Positions 1-8,423 of a stretch of 64,000 nucleotides of DNA are shown piece by piece. Position numbers and translations under genes: made by a program. The stretch's first letter is position 1; each line of letters begins with the position of its first letter. Source of the stretch: DASQPR01 sp963836775 (GTDB lineage: Bacteria > Actinomycetota > Actinomycetes > Mycobacteriales > Micromonosporaceae); assembly GCA_963836775.1 (NCBI GenBank), contig CAWIKR010000003.1, forward strand, positions 744,001 through 808,000. The letters run 5' to 3'. The notes beneath the pieces are model-generated. The model saw nothing but the letters and a program-made list of their open reading frames with translations, was not told the origin of the DNA and did no database searches.

Positions 1-1590
1 CAGGGCGCCGGCCACGCCGCCACCGGGTACGCCCAAGCCACCGGCCGGGTCGGCGTCTGCATGGCGACCTCCGGTCCGGGCGCGACCAACCTGGTCACTC
101 CGATCGCGGACGCCTATATGGACTCGGTTCCGATCGTCGCGATCACCGGGCAGGTGGCCCGCAACATGATCGGGACGGACGGCTTCCAGGAGGCCGACAT
201 CCAGGGCATCACGGTGCCCATCACCAAGCACAACTACCTCGTCCAGTCGGTCGAAGAGCTGCCCCGGATCCTCGCGGAGGCGTTCCACCTGGCGGCCACC
301 GGGCGTCCCGGGCCGGTGCTGGTGGACATCCCGAAGGACGTGCTGCAGGCGCAGACGATCTTCCAGTGGCCGCCGGTGCTGGACCTGCCCGGTTATCGGC
401 CGACCGTGCATCCGCACATGAAGCAGATCCGGGAGGCGGCGCGGCTGATGGCCGGTGCCCGGCGACCGGTCCTCTATGTCGGCGGCGGCGTCCTCAAGGC
501 GCAGGCCTCCGAGGAGTTGCGGGCGCTCGCCGAGCTGACCGGCTTCCCGGTGGTCACCACCCTGATGGCGCGCGGCGCATTTCCGGACTCGCACCCGCAG
601 CACGTTGGCATGCCAGGCATGCACGGTACGGTCCCGGCCGTCTACGCCCTGCAGAGGTCGGATCTGATCGTCGCGCTCGGGGCCCGCTTCGACGACCGGG
701 TCACCGGCAAGCTGGACAGCTTCGCCCCGCAGGCGCAGGTGATCCACGCCGACATCGACCCCGCCGAGATCGGCAAGAACCGGCATGCGGATGTGCCGAT
801 CGTGGGCGACGCGAAGCACGTGATCGCCGACCTGATCAGCGTGCTCAAGGACGACTCCGGTCGCGAGGGCCGGCTGGACGAATGGTGGTCGGCGCTTCGC
901 GAGCTGCAGGAGCGGTGCCCGCTCGGTTATGAAGAGCCGCCGGACGGCTCGCTGGCGCCGCAGTACGTCATCTCCCGGATCGGTGCCATCGCCGGGCCGG
1001 AGGCGATCTATGTGGCCGGCGTCGGCCAGCACCAGATGTGGGCGTCCCAGTTCATTGGCTATGAGAAGCCGGGCACCTGGCTCAACTCCGGCGGTCTCGG
1101 AACGATGGGCTACGCCGTTCCGGCCGCGATGGGTGCCAAGACCGGCGCCCCGGAGACCACGGTGTGGGCGATCGACGGCGACGGCTGCTTCCAGATGACC
1201 AACCAGGAGCTGGCCACCTGCGCGCTGGAGGGCATTCCGATCAAGGTCGCCATCATCAACAACGGCAACTTGGGCATGGTCCGGCAGTGGCAGACGCTGT
1301 TCTACAACGAGCGCTACTCCAACACCGACCTGGGGACCCACAAGCACCGGGTGCCCGACTTCGTGAAGCTGGCCGAGGCGCTCGGCTGCATCGGCCTGCG
1401 TTGCGAGTCCGCCGAGGACGTCGACAAGACGATCGAGGCGGCGATGTCCATCAACGACGCGCCTGTCGTGATCGACTTCGTGGTCGGCAAGGATGCCATG
1501 GTGTGGCCGATGGTCGCGGCCGGCACCAGCAATGACGAGATCATGTTCGCCCGCGGTGTGCGGCCGATCTTCGATGAGGACGATGTCTGA
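1..1590 (+). CDS. ilvB: Acetolactate synthase large subunit (5' partial)
   Basis: Catalytic subunit of acetohydroxyacid synthase, which condenses pyruvate with pyruvate or 2-oxobutyrate in the first common step of valine, leucine and isoleucine synthesis; it uses thiamine diphosphate and FAD. The frame is open from base 1, beginning QGAGHAATGYA, which normally follows the catalytic glutamate directly, so roughly the first 70-80 residues lie outside the window. Visible landmarks are SGPGATN, the central FAD-domain run VALGARFDDRVTG, and the thiamine diphosphate motif from GDGCFQMTN to NNGNLGMV. The family is usually about 570-630 residues; 529 are present. The stop overlaps the ilvN start by one base, so the two subunits are translationally coupled. 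Confidence 0.97.
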   Translation, partial: QGAGHAATGYAQATGRVGVCMATSGPGATNLVTPIADAYMDSVPIVAITGQVARNMIGTDGFQEADIQGITVPITKHNYLVQSVEELPRILAEAFHLAATGRPGPVLVDIPKDVLQAQTIFQWPPVLDLPGYRPTVHPHMKQIREAARLMAGARRPVLYVGGGVLKAQASEELRALAELTGFPVVTTLMARGAFPDSHPQHVGMPGMHGTVPAVYALQRSDLIVALGARFDDRVTGKLDSFAPQAQVIHADIDPAEIGKNRHADVPIVGDAKHVIADLISVLKDDSGREGRLDEWWSALRELQERCPLGYEEPPDGSLAPQYVISRIGAIAGPEAIYVAGVGQHQMWASQFIGYEKPGTWLNSGGLGTMGYAVPAAMGAKTGAPETTVWAIDGDGCFQMTNQELATCALEGIPIKVAIINNGNLGMVRQWQTLFYNERYSNTDLGTHKHRVPDFVKLAEALGCIGLRCESAEDVDKTIEAAMSINDAPVVIDFVVGKDAMVWPMVAAGTSNDEIMFARGVRPIFDEDDV

Positions 1591-2117
1591 TGACTGGCTC
1601 GCTGGCGTCAAAGCACACCCTCTCGGTGCTGGTGGAGAACAAGCCCGGCGTCCTCGCCCGGGTCGCCCAGCTGTTCTCCCGCCGAGGCTTCAACATCGAC
1701 TCGCTCGCCGTAGGTGAGACCGAGTCGCCGGAGATCTCCCGGATCACGATCGTCGTCAACGCCGACGAATCACCGCTCGAGCAGGTCACCAAGCAGCTGA
1801 ACAAGCTGGTGAACGTGCTGAAGATCGTGGAGCTGGAGCCGGGTCAGGCGGTGCAGCGCGAGCTGCTGCTGGTCAAGGTCCGCGCCGACCGGGTCACCCG
1901 GGCGCAGGTGATGGAGACGGTGACGTTGTTCCGCGCGCACGTGGTCGACGTCGCCGCCGACACCCTCACCATCGAGGCCACCGGCACCGCATCAAAGCTG
2001 GACGCGCTCCTGCGCGACCTCGAACCATTCGGAATCAAGGAGATGGTCCAGTCCGGGCTCGTCGCGATCGGCCGGGGTTCCCGGTCGATCACCGCGCCGA
2101 GCCTGCGGGCCGCGTAA
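1590..2117 (+). CDS. ilvN: Acetolactate synthase small (regulatory) subunit
   Basis: Regulatory subunit of acetohydroxyacid synthase; it activates the large subunit and gives feedback inhibition by valine. The 175-residue protein has an N-terminal ACT domain (HTLSVLVENKPGVLARV, about residues 8-80) with the ligand-loop sequence RGFNIDSLAVG, then a C-terminal dimerisation domain (LLVKVRADRVTRAQV). This matches the usual size of about 160-175 residues. The start codon overlaps the ilvB stop (TGATG), and ilvC follows after 22 bases, so ilvB, ilvN and ilvC form one operon. Confidence 0.97.
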   Translation: MTGSLASKHTLSVLVENKPGVLARVAQLFSRRGFNIDSLAVGETESPEISRITIVVNADESPLEQVTKQLNKLVNVLKIVELEPGQAVQRELLLVKVRADRVTRAQVMETVTLFRAHVVDVAADTLTIEATGTASKLDALLRDLEPFGIKEMVQSGLVAIGRGSRSITAPSLRAA

Positions 2118-2139
2118 TTACCGAGTTAGGAGTTCTACG

Positions 2140-3153
2140 TTGTCCGCAGAAGTCTTTTACGACGACGACGCTGACCTGTCGATCATCAGCGGCCGCAAGG
2201 TCGCCGTGATCGGCTACGGCAGCCAGGGCCACGCGCATGCGCTGTCGCTGCGCGACTCCGGCGTCGACGTCCGGATCGGCTTGCCGGCCACCTCGAAGAG
2301 CCGGGCCAAGGCCGAGGAGCAGGGCCTGCGTGTGCTGACGCCGGCCGAGGCCGCGGCCGAAGCCGACGTGATCATGATCCTGGCGCCGGACACCGCGCAG
2401 CGGAAGATCTATGCCGAGGACATCGCGCCGACGCTCGCCGCCGGCAAGGCGATCTTCTTCGGCCACGGCTTCAACATCCGGTACGGCCTGATCAAGCCGC
2501 CCGCCGACGTGGACGTGGCGATGGTCGCGCCCAAGGGTCCGGGTCACCTGGTGCGTCGCCAGTTCGTCGACGGCAAGGGTGTTCCGGTGCTGGTCGCGGT
2601 GGACCAGGACGCGACCGGTGGAGCGTTCGCGTTGGCGTTGTCCTACGCGAAGGCGATCGGTGGCACTCGAGCCGGCGCCATCAAGACCACCTTCACCGAG
2701 GAGACCGAGACCGACCTCTTCGGTGAGCAGGCGGTGCTCTGTGGCGGCACCACCGCGCTGGTGCAGGCCGGTTTCGAGGTGCTCACCGAGGCCGGGTACG
2801 CGCCCGAGATCGCGTACTTCGAGTGCCTGCACGAGCTGAAGCTGATCGTCGACCTGATGTACGAGGGCGGCATCGCGCGGATGCGTTACAGCGTCTCGGA
2901 CACCGCCGAGTACGGCGATGTCACCCGCGGTCCGCGTGTGGTGGACGAGCGGACCAAGGCCGAGATGCGCCGCATTCTGGAGGAGATCCGCAACGGCGAG
3001 TTCGCCCGCGAGTGGATCGCCGAGGACGACGCCGGGCGGCCGAACTTCCAGAAGCTCCGGGACCAGGGTGCAGCACACCCGATCGAGGCCACCGGTGCCA
3101 AGCTCCGCGGCATGATGAGCTGGGTGGACCGGCCGATCACCGAGACTGCCTGA
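2140..3153 (+). CDS. ilvC: Ketol-acid reductoisomerase (NADP+)
   Basis: Converts acetolactate or acetohydroxybutyrate to the dihydroxy acid by Mg-dependent alkyl migration and NADPH reduction, the step after IlvBN. It is a 337-residue class I enzyme with a Rossmann motif GYGSQGHAHA near residue 28, followed by the knotted C-terminal domain with FTEETETDLFGEQ and ECLHELKLIVDL, which carry the metal-binding acidic residues. The start is TTG, chosen because TTAGGAGT lies just upstream and the protein begins at the family's usual position. It is the last gene of the ilvBNC operon; a strong hairpin follows. serA, which often follows ilvC in actinomycetes, is absent here. Confidence 0.97.
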   Translation: MSAEVFYDDDADLSIISGRKVAVIGYGSQGHAHALSLRDSGVDVRIGLPATSKSRAKAEEQGLRVLTPAEAAAEADVIMILAPDTAQRKIYAEDIAPTLAAGKAIFFGHGFNIRYGLIKPPADVDVAMVAPKGPGHLVRRQFVDGKGVPVLVAVDQDATGGAFALALSYAKAIGGTRAGAIKTTFTEETETDLFGEQAVLCGGTTALVQAGFEVLTEAGYAPEIAYFECLHELKLIVDLMYEGGIARMRYSVSDTAEYGDVTRGPRVVDERTKAEMRRILEEIRNGEFAREWIAEDDAGRPNFQKLRDQGAAHPIEATGAKLRGMMSWVDRPITETA

Positions 3154-3167
3154 TCAGTTACGCCATG

Positions 3168-3196
3168 CGGCGCCGCATCCGACGGGTGCGGCGCCG
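3168..3196 (+). terminator. Terminator hairpin after ilvC
   Basis: CGGCGCCGCA (3168-3177) pairs perfectly with TGCGGCGCCG (3187-3196). Three further pairs close the loop, one of them a wobble. It lies 15 bases after the ilvC stop and has no T-run, which is common in high-GC actinomycetes. Confidence 0.7.
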
Positions 3197-3308
3197 TTCG
3201 CGTAGTGCGCCACGAATCTCGGTGCGGTGTAAGCCGCTCGCTGACCGCTCGTCTGATGATCGAGTGCTTCATCCTGTGCGGTGGTGGTCGCTATAACGGC
3301 TCCGGTGT

Positions 3309-3339
3309 TCAAGATCTCGCACTTGATCATGGAGCGGGG
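3309..3339. repeat. Intergenic dispersed repeat, copy 1
   Basis: A run beginning TCAAGATCTCGCACTTGATC and ending in GGAGCGGGG recurs almost unchanged at 59039-59070, more than 55 kb away. Both copies are intergenic and contain the short inverted pair CAAG...CTTG. It sits between ilvC and the convergent kinase gene and is probably a member of a small palindromic repeat family. Confidence 0.5.
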
Positions 3340-3378
3340 AATAGACCGCGCGCCCGCCCCGGCGGCCCAGTGACGCGG

Positions 3379-4632
3379 CTACGCGAGGCCGAAGGTGAGC
3401 GTCACGGAGGCGCCGCCGGCGGGAGAGCGACCGATCGTCATGCCGCCGCCGGAGGCTTCCGCCGTACGCCGCGCGATGTCCAGCCCGAGCCCGGTGGAGA
3501 CGGCGCTGACCCCGCGCTCGGGGACGTCGGTGAACCCGCCGCCGGTGTCGGCCACCGTCAGAACTCCGTCCGCAGTCAGGCTGACCGTCGCGTCGACACC
3601 ATCGGCGGTATGCGCGAAGACGTTCTGCAGCAACGCGTCCAGGGCGGTGGCCAGGTCCTCGGTGGCGACTCGGACCAGCACCGGCTGATCGGGCGCGGCC
3701 AAGGTCAGGGTCCGCCCATCGTCTTCGGCGAGCGGGTTCCAGAACGCCACCCGGTCGCGTGCGACCGCGGCGAGATCCGCTGATGCGCCGGCCCCTTCAC
3801 GGACCGGCCGGCGAGCCGTCCGGATCACCTCGTCGACGACCCGGGTCAGGTAGTCCACGTCGGCGCCGACCCGGTCCCGGTCCACATCGGACCGGATCGA
3901 GTCGGCGTCCAGGCGCAGCGCGGCCACCGGCGTACGCAACCGGTGCGCCAGATCGGCGACCTCTTCGCGCTCGGCGGTGAGCAACTCGCCGATCCGGGCT
4001 GCCAGCCGATTCAGTTCCTCGCCGACCCGCCGGATCTCATTCGGGCCGTCCGGCCTCACCCGTGCTTCCAGGTCCCCGGCGGCCAGCCGATCGGCGGTCC
4101 CGGCCAGCGCCGACACCGCCGTGGTGAGCCGCCGCCCCAGCCGGTCGGCGAGGATCAGGCCGAGCGCGAACAAAGCAGCGCCGAGGGCCGCCAGGATCAG
4201 CCAGGTCCGGGTGACGCCCCGATTCAGCAGGCTCGGAGCGGCGTACGCGCGGACCACCGCGGTGCCGCCGGGCATGCCCTGGACCGGCACCAGGACCTCG
4301 ACGCCGGGGCCGCTGGCCGCGGAGAACGCCCGGCCCCGGCTGGCGAGTTCCACCGACGGCGTACGCAAACCGGTCGTCCCGTAGACCGTGCCGTCACCGA
4401 GGAAGACCGACAGTGTCACGCCGTTGTCGATCTGCCCGTTGATGCCCGGAGCCGTGTTCGGGTCGACCGCGATCAGTGCGGCGGTGGACTGGGCCGCATC
4501 GGTCGCGGCGGCGATGCCTCGGTCGGCGGCATTGTGCCGGAGCACGATCGCCAGCGGGATCAGGAACGCCAGCAGGACCAGTGACGTGGTGACCGCGACC
4601 AGGCCGGCCAGCTGCCGCCGCATGCTGCTCAT
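3379..4632 (-). CDS. Sensor histidine kinase
   Basis: Membrane sensor kinase, partner of the adjacent response regulator. The 417-residue protein has a transmembrane helix at about 7-32, a short extracytoplasmic domain of about 110 residues, a second helix at about 144-165, a HAMP linker, a dimerisation/phosphoacceptor domain with H230 in DLAHRLRTP, and an ATPase domain with an N-box (LLQNVFAHT), G1 (DTGGGF) and G2 (GLGLDIARR). The ATG at 4632 overlaps the regulator's stop as ATGA; an upstream in-frame ATG would run deep into the regulator and was rejected. The ligand is unknown. The small secreted protein encoded divergently at 5444 may be a target or an accessory. Confidence 0.92.
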   Translation of the reverse strand: MSSMRRQLAGLVAVTTSLVLLAFLIPLAIVLRHNAADRGIAAATDAAQSTAALIAVDPNTAPGINGQIDNGVTLSVFLGDGTVYGTTGLRTPSVELASRGRAFSAASGPGVEVLVPVQGMPGGTAVVRAYAAPSLLNRGVTRTWLILAALGAALFALGLILADRLGRRLTTAVSALAGTADRLAAGDLEARVRPDGPNEIRRVGEELNRLAARIGELLTAEREEVADLAHRLRTPVAALRLDADSIRSDVDRDRVGADVDYLTRVVDEVIRTARRPVREGAGASADLAAVARDRVAFWNPLAEDDGRTLTLAAPDQPVLVRVATEDLATALDALLQNVFAHTADGVDATVSLTADGVLTVADTGGGFTDVPERGVSAVSTGLGLDIARRTAEASGGGMTIGRSPAGGASVTLTFGLA

Positions 4633-5339
4633 CGGGCACTCGACAAATCGGGCTCGGCCTCCGGCGCCGACAGGCGTACGCCCACCGCCCGCACGGTGTG
4701 CAGGTAGCGCGGCTGCTGAGCCGTCTCGCCGAGCTTGCGCCGCAGCCACGACAGGTGCACGTCAACGGTCTTGTCGGCGCCGCCGTAGGGCTGCCGCCAC
4801 ACCTCGGTCTGCAGCTCCCGCTTGGTGACCACGTGTCCGGCCCGCTCGGCGAGATAGCGCAGCAGGTCGAATTCCTTGGCGGCAAGATCCAGCGCGCTGC
4901 CGTCGAGCTTGACCGTGCGGGCCTTCACGTCGATCACCAGCCCGCCGACCGTGATCTCGGTGCCTCGGTCATCGGTGCCTCCGGAGCGCCGCAGGATCGC
5001 CCGGATTCGCGCGTCCAGCTGCGCTGCCCCGAACGGCTTGGTCACATAGTCGTCGGCGCCGGCGTCCAGCGCGCGTACGATCGCGTGCTCGTCATCGCGC
5101 GCGGTGGCGACGATGATCGGCACCGCGGAGACGGCCCGGAGCATCCGCAGGACCTCGCTCCCGTCGATGTCCGGCAGCCCGAGGTCGAGCACGACGACGT
5201 CCGGCCGGGAGTCGACGGCGTCGCGCAACCCGGACATGCCGGCGGCGGCCGAACTGGTCGCGTAGCCGCGCTCGTCGAGCGCGCGCAGGAGGGCGCTGCG
5301 CAGCTGGGGGTCGTCCTCGATGACGAGGATGTGTGGCAT
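4629..5339 (-). CDS. OmpR/PhoB-family response regulator
   Basis: Phosphorylation-controlled transcription factor. The 236-residue protein has a receiver domain (about 1-115) with the acidic pocket IEDD at 7-10, phosphoacceptor D52 in VVVLDLGLPD and K101 in VTKPF. A winged-helix DNA-binding domain follows, with the typical run AKEFDLLRYLAE and VDVHLSWLRRKLG. It is the first gene of a two-gene operon with the kinase (ATGA overlap) and faces the secreted protein gene. Three 11-bp direct repeats in the space between them are the expected kind of binding site for this family. Confidence 0.94.
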   Translation of the reverse strand: MPHILVIEDDPQLRSALLRALDERGYATSSAAAGMSGLRDAVDSRPDVVVLDLGLPDIDGSEVLRMLRAVSAVPIIVATARDDEHAIVRALDAGADDYVTKPFGAAQLDARIRAILRRSGGTDDRGTEITVGGLVIDVKARTVKLDGSALDLAAKEFDLLRYLAERAGHVVTKRELQTEVWRQPYGGADKTVDVHLSWLRRKLGETAQQPRYLHTVRAVGVRLSAPEAEPDLSSAR

Positions 5340-5389
5340 GGTGGCGACGGTACCTGCACCCGCGCGGGATGCACGAGATGGTGAGGGAA

Positions 5390-5422
5390 GGCTTGTCGGC
5401 GGCTTAGCGTCGGCTTAGCAAA
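5390..5422. promoter_or_regulatory. Three tandem 11-bp direct repeats, candidate response-regulator operator
   Basis: GGCTTGTCGGC, GGCTTAGCGTC and GGCTTAGCAAA lie head to tail with an exact 11-bp period, each beginning GGCTTRKC. OmpR-family regulators bind such direct repeats, one helical turn apart, as dimers. The array lies between the divergent regulator gene (start 5339) and the secreted protein gene (start 5444), so it could control either or both. The role is inferred. Confidence 0.65.
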
Positions 5423-5443
5423 GCGGTCGACATGGTTGGTGGC

Positions 5444-6040
5444 ATGAGAAAACGTTGGATCAGCGTGATGCTGTGGAGCGCCGCCGCCATCGTGGTGGTC
5501 GGAGTCGGTACGGCCGCGGTCAGCGCGGCCTCGGGCACCGGCTCGAACGTGTTGAGTGCCAATGACATCCGGCGCGAACTGTCGTCGTCGACGCCGGCAC
5601 CATCCCAGTCGTCCGGATCGTCCGGGCCGGCCGGTTCGGTGAATCCGGCGACGTCGTCGGCCGCGTCGCAGATGGTCAACACCTCCGCCGGCTCGGTGGT
5701 GGCGTCCTGCGCCCAGGGTCAGGTGAGCATCCTGCGGTGGACGCCGGCGAGCCAGTACCGGACCGATGACAATGTGTCGCGTACGCCCGCGGCGAGCGCG
5801 ACGATCACCTTCGAGTCGGACACGAAGGACGATGTCCAGGTTGTGCTGCACTGTGAGAACGGCACGGTGAAGTTCAAGACCGTGGTGGAGGCCGACGACC
5901 ATGGCGGCCAGCGCGGCGCGACTCCGAGCCCGACCGCGTCGGATGACCACGGGGGCGGTGGCGGCGGCACTGACGACCCGCCCGGCGACGACCACGGCGG
6001 CAAGAGTGGCGGCACCGACGACGGAGCCAACCACCACTGA
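5444..6040 (+). CDS. Small secreted or membrane-anchored protein next to the two-component system
   Basis: No family recognised. The 198-residue product starts MRKRWISVMLWSAAA and has one hydrophobic signal or anchor segment (about 7-30), then a Ser/Pro-rich linker (SQSSGSSGPAGS), a compact central part (about 85-150) with two cysteines (VASCAQG and LHCENGT) that could form a disulfide, and a hydrophilic Asp/His/Gly-rich tail with repeats such as DDHGGGGGGTDD and GDDHGGKSGG. The tail looks able to bind metal ions. The gene is divergent from the two-component system with direct repeats in between, so it is likely a regulated output or an accessory sensor. The ATG at 5432 is an alternative start; 5444 gives a more typical signal-sequence N-terminus. 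Confidence 0.75.
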   Translation: MRKRWISVMLWSAAAIVVVGVGTAAVSAASGTGSNVLSANDIRRELSSSTPAPSQSSGSSGPAGSVNPATSSAASQMVNTSAGSVVASCAQGQVSILRWTPASQYRTDDNVSRTPAASATITFESDTKDDVQVVLHCENGTVKFKTVVEADDHGGQRGATPSPTASDDHGGGGGGTDDPPGDDHGGKSGGTDDGANHH

Positions 6041-6059
6041 GTTTGGGTCACCCCCATTG

Positions 6060-6107
6060 GATCTTGCGACGTTGGTGCGGTCCTGGCCGCGCCAGCGTCG
6101 CAAGATC
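6060..6107 (+). terminator. Long hairpin after the secreted protein gene
   Basis: GATCTTGCGACG (6060-6071) and CGTCGCAAGATC (6096-6107) are a perfect 12-bp inverted repeat. Pairing continues inward for ten more pairs (two wobbles) to a 6-base loop, giving a 22-bp stem. It fits a transcription terminator. Its outer GATCTTG also resembles the GATCTTGAACG hairpins at 8323 and 59090. Confidence 0.65.
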
Positions 6108-6157
6108 TGTCGGCGTATGCACCCTCGTTTGTCGGACCCGGTCGGCAGACTGAGGAC

Positions 6158-7054
6158 ATGGCACGGGATCTCGTAGTGATCGGAGCTCCGACCAGCGCCG
6201 CCAGCTATGCCGCCGGGCAGGAACAGGCACCGGCGGTGCTGCGGGCGGCCGGATTGTTGGACCGGCTCGCGGCCAGTGGCCGAGTGGTCCGCGACGGCGG
6301 CGACGGCCTGGTGCAGGTCTGGACGCCGGATCGGCGCAGCCCACTGGCGCAGAACGTGGCATCAGCCGCGCTCGCTCTGGTGGCGCTCAAGTCCCAGGTC
6401 GGTGTGGCTCTCGACGATGGTGCCGACGTGCTGGTGCTGGGTGGCAACTGCACCGTGGCACTGGCGGTGATGGCGGCCCTGTCCGGTCGCCGGCTGGATG
6501 CCGGGCTGCTCTATGTGGACCGGCACTTCGACCTCAACACACCGGCCACCACCACCGATGGCGCGCTCGATTGGATGGGCATCGCTCACGGTCTCGGGCT
6601 GGACGGCACGGTCCCGGAGTTCACCGTCGACCTCGGATCTCCTCCGGTGCTGCGACCGTCGCAGATCAGCTATCTGGGCGTCGACCCGGCGGCCGCGACG
6701 GCGGGCGAGCGGTCCGCCGCGGCCGCACTCGGCCTCACCTGGGAGTCGAGCGCCGATCTCGCCACCGAGCCCGCGGAGGCGGCCCGCCGGGCGCTCAGCC
6801 GCCTCCCCGGCGGGGTGGTCGCCGTCCATGTCGACGTGGATGTGCTGGACTTCACCGACGCCCCGCTGGCCGAGAGCACGGGTGGCCGCAACAGCGGGCC
6901 GAGTCTCGCCGCGCTGACCGAAGCACTGGCCGTGGCCTGCGGCGATCCGCGATTCCGGGTGCTCAGCGTCGGCGAGCTCAACCCGGCTCGGTCGGCCGGC
7001 GTGCCGGAGACCATCGATCGATTCATCGGCGCGCTCGAAACGGCGATGGGCTGA
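6158..7054 (+). CDS. Arginase/agmatinase/formiminoglutamase-fold protein
   Basis: Ureohydrolase superfamily member of 298 residues. Family enzymes use a two-manganese site to hydrolyse guanidino groups. Two of the three signature motifs are recognisable: DRHFDLN (D121, H123, D125) and HVDVDVLD (D226, D228). The first motif, normally GGDH or GGNH, reads GGNCT here, with cysteine (C98) in place of the metal-binding histidine. The fold is therefore clear but the activity is uncertain: it may use a changed metal site, a different substrate, or be non-catalytic. CAGACT six bases before the ATG suggests a leaderless start. It precedes the DUF4032 gene on the same strand by 28 bases. Confidence 0.85.
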   Translation: MARDLVVIGAPTSAASYAAGQEQAPAVLRAAGLLDRLAASGRVVRDGGDGLVQVWTPDRRSPLAQNVASAALALVALKSQVGVALDDGADVLVLGGNCTVALAVMAALSGRRLDAGLLYVDRHFDLNTPATTTDGALDWMGIAHGLGLDGTVPEFTVDLGSPPVLRPSQISYLGVDPAAATAGERSAAAALGLTWESSADLATEPAEAARRALSRLPGGVVAVHVDVDVLDFTDAPLAESTGGRNSGPSLAALTEALAVACGDPRFRVLSVGELNPARSAGVPETIDRFIGALETAMG

Positions 7055-7082
7055 CCGGCCTCCGGATGCCACACTTGGCGCC

Positions 7083-8297
7083 GTGCGCATCACCGGCGAC
7101 TTCGATCCCGCTCTCCTCGACTTTCCATGGGATGTCCCGCTCGAAGAGTGGCCGGCCGACCAACTGGTCGTGCTGCCGCGCGGCATCTCCCGGCACGTCG
7201 TCCGGTTCGTGCAGGTCGACTCTGTGGTGTACGCGGTAAAGGAAACCAACCAGCGGATCGCCCAGCGCGAATACGACCTTCTGCGCCGGCTCGAGCGGAT
7301 CGACGTGCCGAGCGTGGAGCCGATCGCGATCATCACGGACCGCACCGGTCCGGCCGGCGAGCCACTCGAATCCGCGCTGGTGACCCGGCACCTGCAGTTC
7401 TCGTTGCCGTACCGCGCGTTGTTCTCCAACACGCTTCGCCCGGACACGGTGACGCGACTGCTCGACGCGCTCGCCGCGTTGCTGGTCCAGTTGCATCTCA
7501 ACGGCTTCTTCTGGGGCGACGTGTCGCTCTCCAACACCCTCTTCCGCCGCGATGCCGGTGCGTTCGCGGCGTACCTGGTCGATGCCGAGACCGGCGCGCT
7601 ATACCCGACGGTGTCGAACGGGCAGCGGCTGGAGGATCTGGAGATCGCCCGGGTCAACATCTTCGGCGAGATGCTGGACCTGCAGGCGGCCGAAGTGCTG
7701 CATGCGTCGATCGATCCGGAGGCGGTCGCCGACGACGTGGTGGCCCGCTACCAGACCTTGTGGCATGAGGTGACCTACGAGCAGGAGGTCACCACCGGCG
7801 ATGTCCGGCACCAGATGCGGACCCGGATCCGGCGCCTCAATGACCTCGGCTTCTGCGTCGACGAACTGCAGCTGGCCAGCGAGGACGGGGTTTATCGGAT
7901 CCGGCCCAAGGTGGTCGATGCCGGCCACCACACTCGGCGACTGCTTCGGCTCACCGGTCTCGACGTCGAAGAGAACCAGGCCCGCATACTGCTCAACGAC
8001 CTGGACACGTTCCGGGTCGAGCACGGGCTGACCGACGAGGAGCAGGCCGCGCACCAATGGGTCATCGAGGTGTTCGAAACCGTGGTCCGCGCGGTGCCAC
8101 CCCACCTGCGCGGCAAGCTCGAGCCCGCCGAGATCCTGGTGCAGGTGCTGGAACATCGCTGGTACATGTCCGAGCGTGCGAAACGCGACGTCGGCATCAG
8201 CGTGGCGGTCCAGGGTTACGTCGCCGACATCCTGGCCAATCGTCCGGACGAGCGGGCCGTGCTGGGGTTCGCGGTCGATGAGGTGGAGCCGGTCTGA
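7083..8297 (+). CDS. DUF4032-family protein with kinase-like fold
   Basis: A 404-residue conserved actinobacterial protein. It carries kinase-like landmarks: an invariant-lysine-like VYAVKETNQR (about residue 50), a catalytic-loop-like segment HLNGFFWGDVSLSNTLF (about 139-155) and a DFG-like LVDAETG. These place it near small-molecule or lipopolysaccharide-kinase folds. The second half (about 220-400), with the run YRIRPKVVDAGHHTRRLLRL, has no clear function. The start is GTG. The substrate is unknown, and the family name is given from recognition of the sequence pattern only. Confidence 0.82.
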   Translation: MRITGDFDPALLDFPWDVPLEEWPADQLVVLPRGISRHVVRFVQVDSVVYAVKETNQRIAQREYDLLRRLERIDVPSVEPIAIITDRTGPAGEPLESALVTRHLQFSLPYRALFSNTLRPDTVTRLLDALAALLVQLHLNGFFWGDVSLSNTLFRRDAGAFAAYLVDAETGALYPTVSNGQRLEDLEIARVNIFGEMLDLQAAEVLHASIDPEAVADDVVARYQTLWHEVTYEQEVTTGDVRHQMRTRIRRLNDLGFCVDELQLASEDGVYRIRPKVVDAGHHTRRLLRLTGLDVEENQARILLNDLDTFRVEHGLTDEEQAAHQWVIEVFETVVRAVPPHLRGKLEPAEILVQVLEHRWYMSERAKRDVGISVAVQGYVADILANRPDERAVLGFAVDEVEPV

Positions 8298-8322
8298 CCC
8301 GCCGGCCGACCCCACCCCGCCC

Positions 8323-8371
8323 GGATCTTGAACGATCACCGCTGTCATACAGCGACAATCATTCAAGATCC
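8323..8371. terminator. Bidirectional hairpin between convergent genes
   Basis: GGATCTTGAACGA (8323-8335) pairs with TCATTCAAGATCC (8359-8371) with one mismatch, and an inner CGCTGT/ACAGCG stem adds to it. It lies between the DUF4032 gene and the convergent glyoxalase-fold gene, so it could terminate both. The outer arm is shared with the hairpin that carries the IS insertion at 59121. Confidence 0.6.
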
Positions 8372-8423
8372 AGGAGAGCCAGACCCAGGAGACGTCCAGG
8401 CGGGGCAGTGGAACAGGGCCGAG

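Noticed and set aside
6362..7660. Long minus-strand frame opposite the arginase-fold and DUF4032 genes
   Set aside because: Arg/Ser-rich sequence typical of antisense frames in high-GC DNA; both plus-strand genes have clear family motifs.
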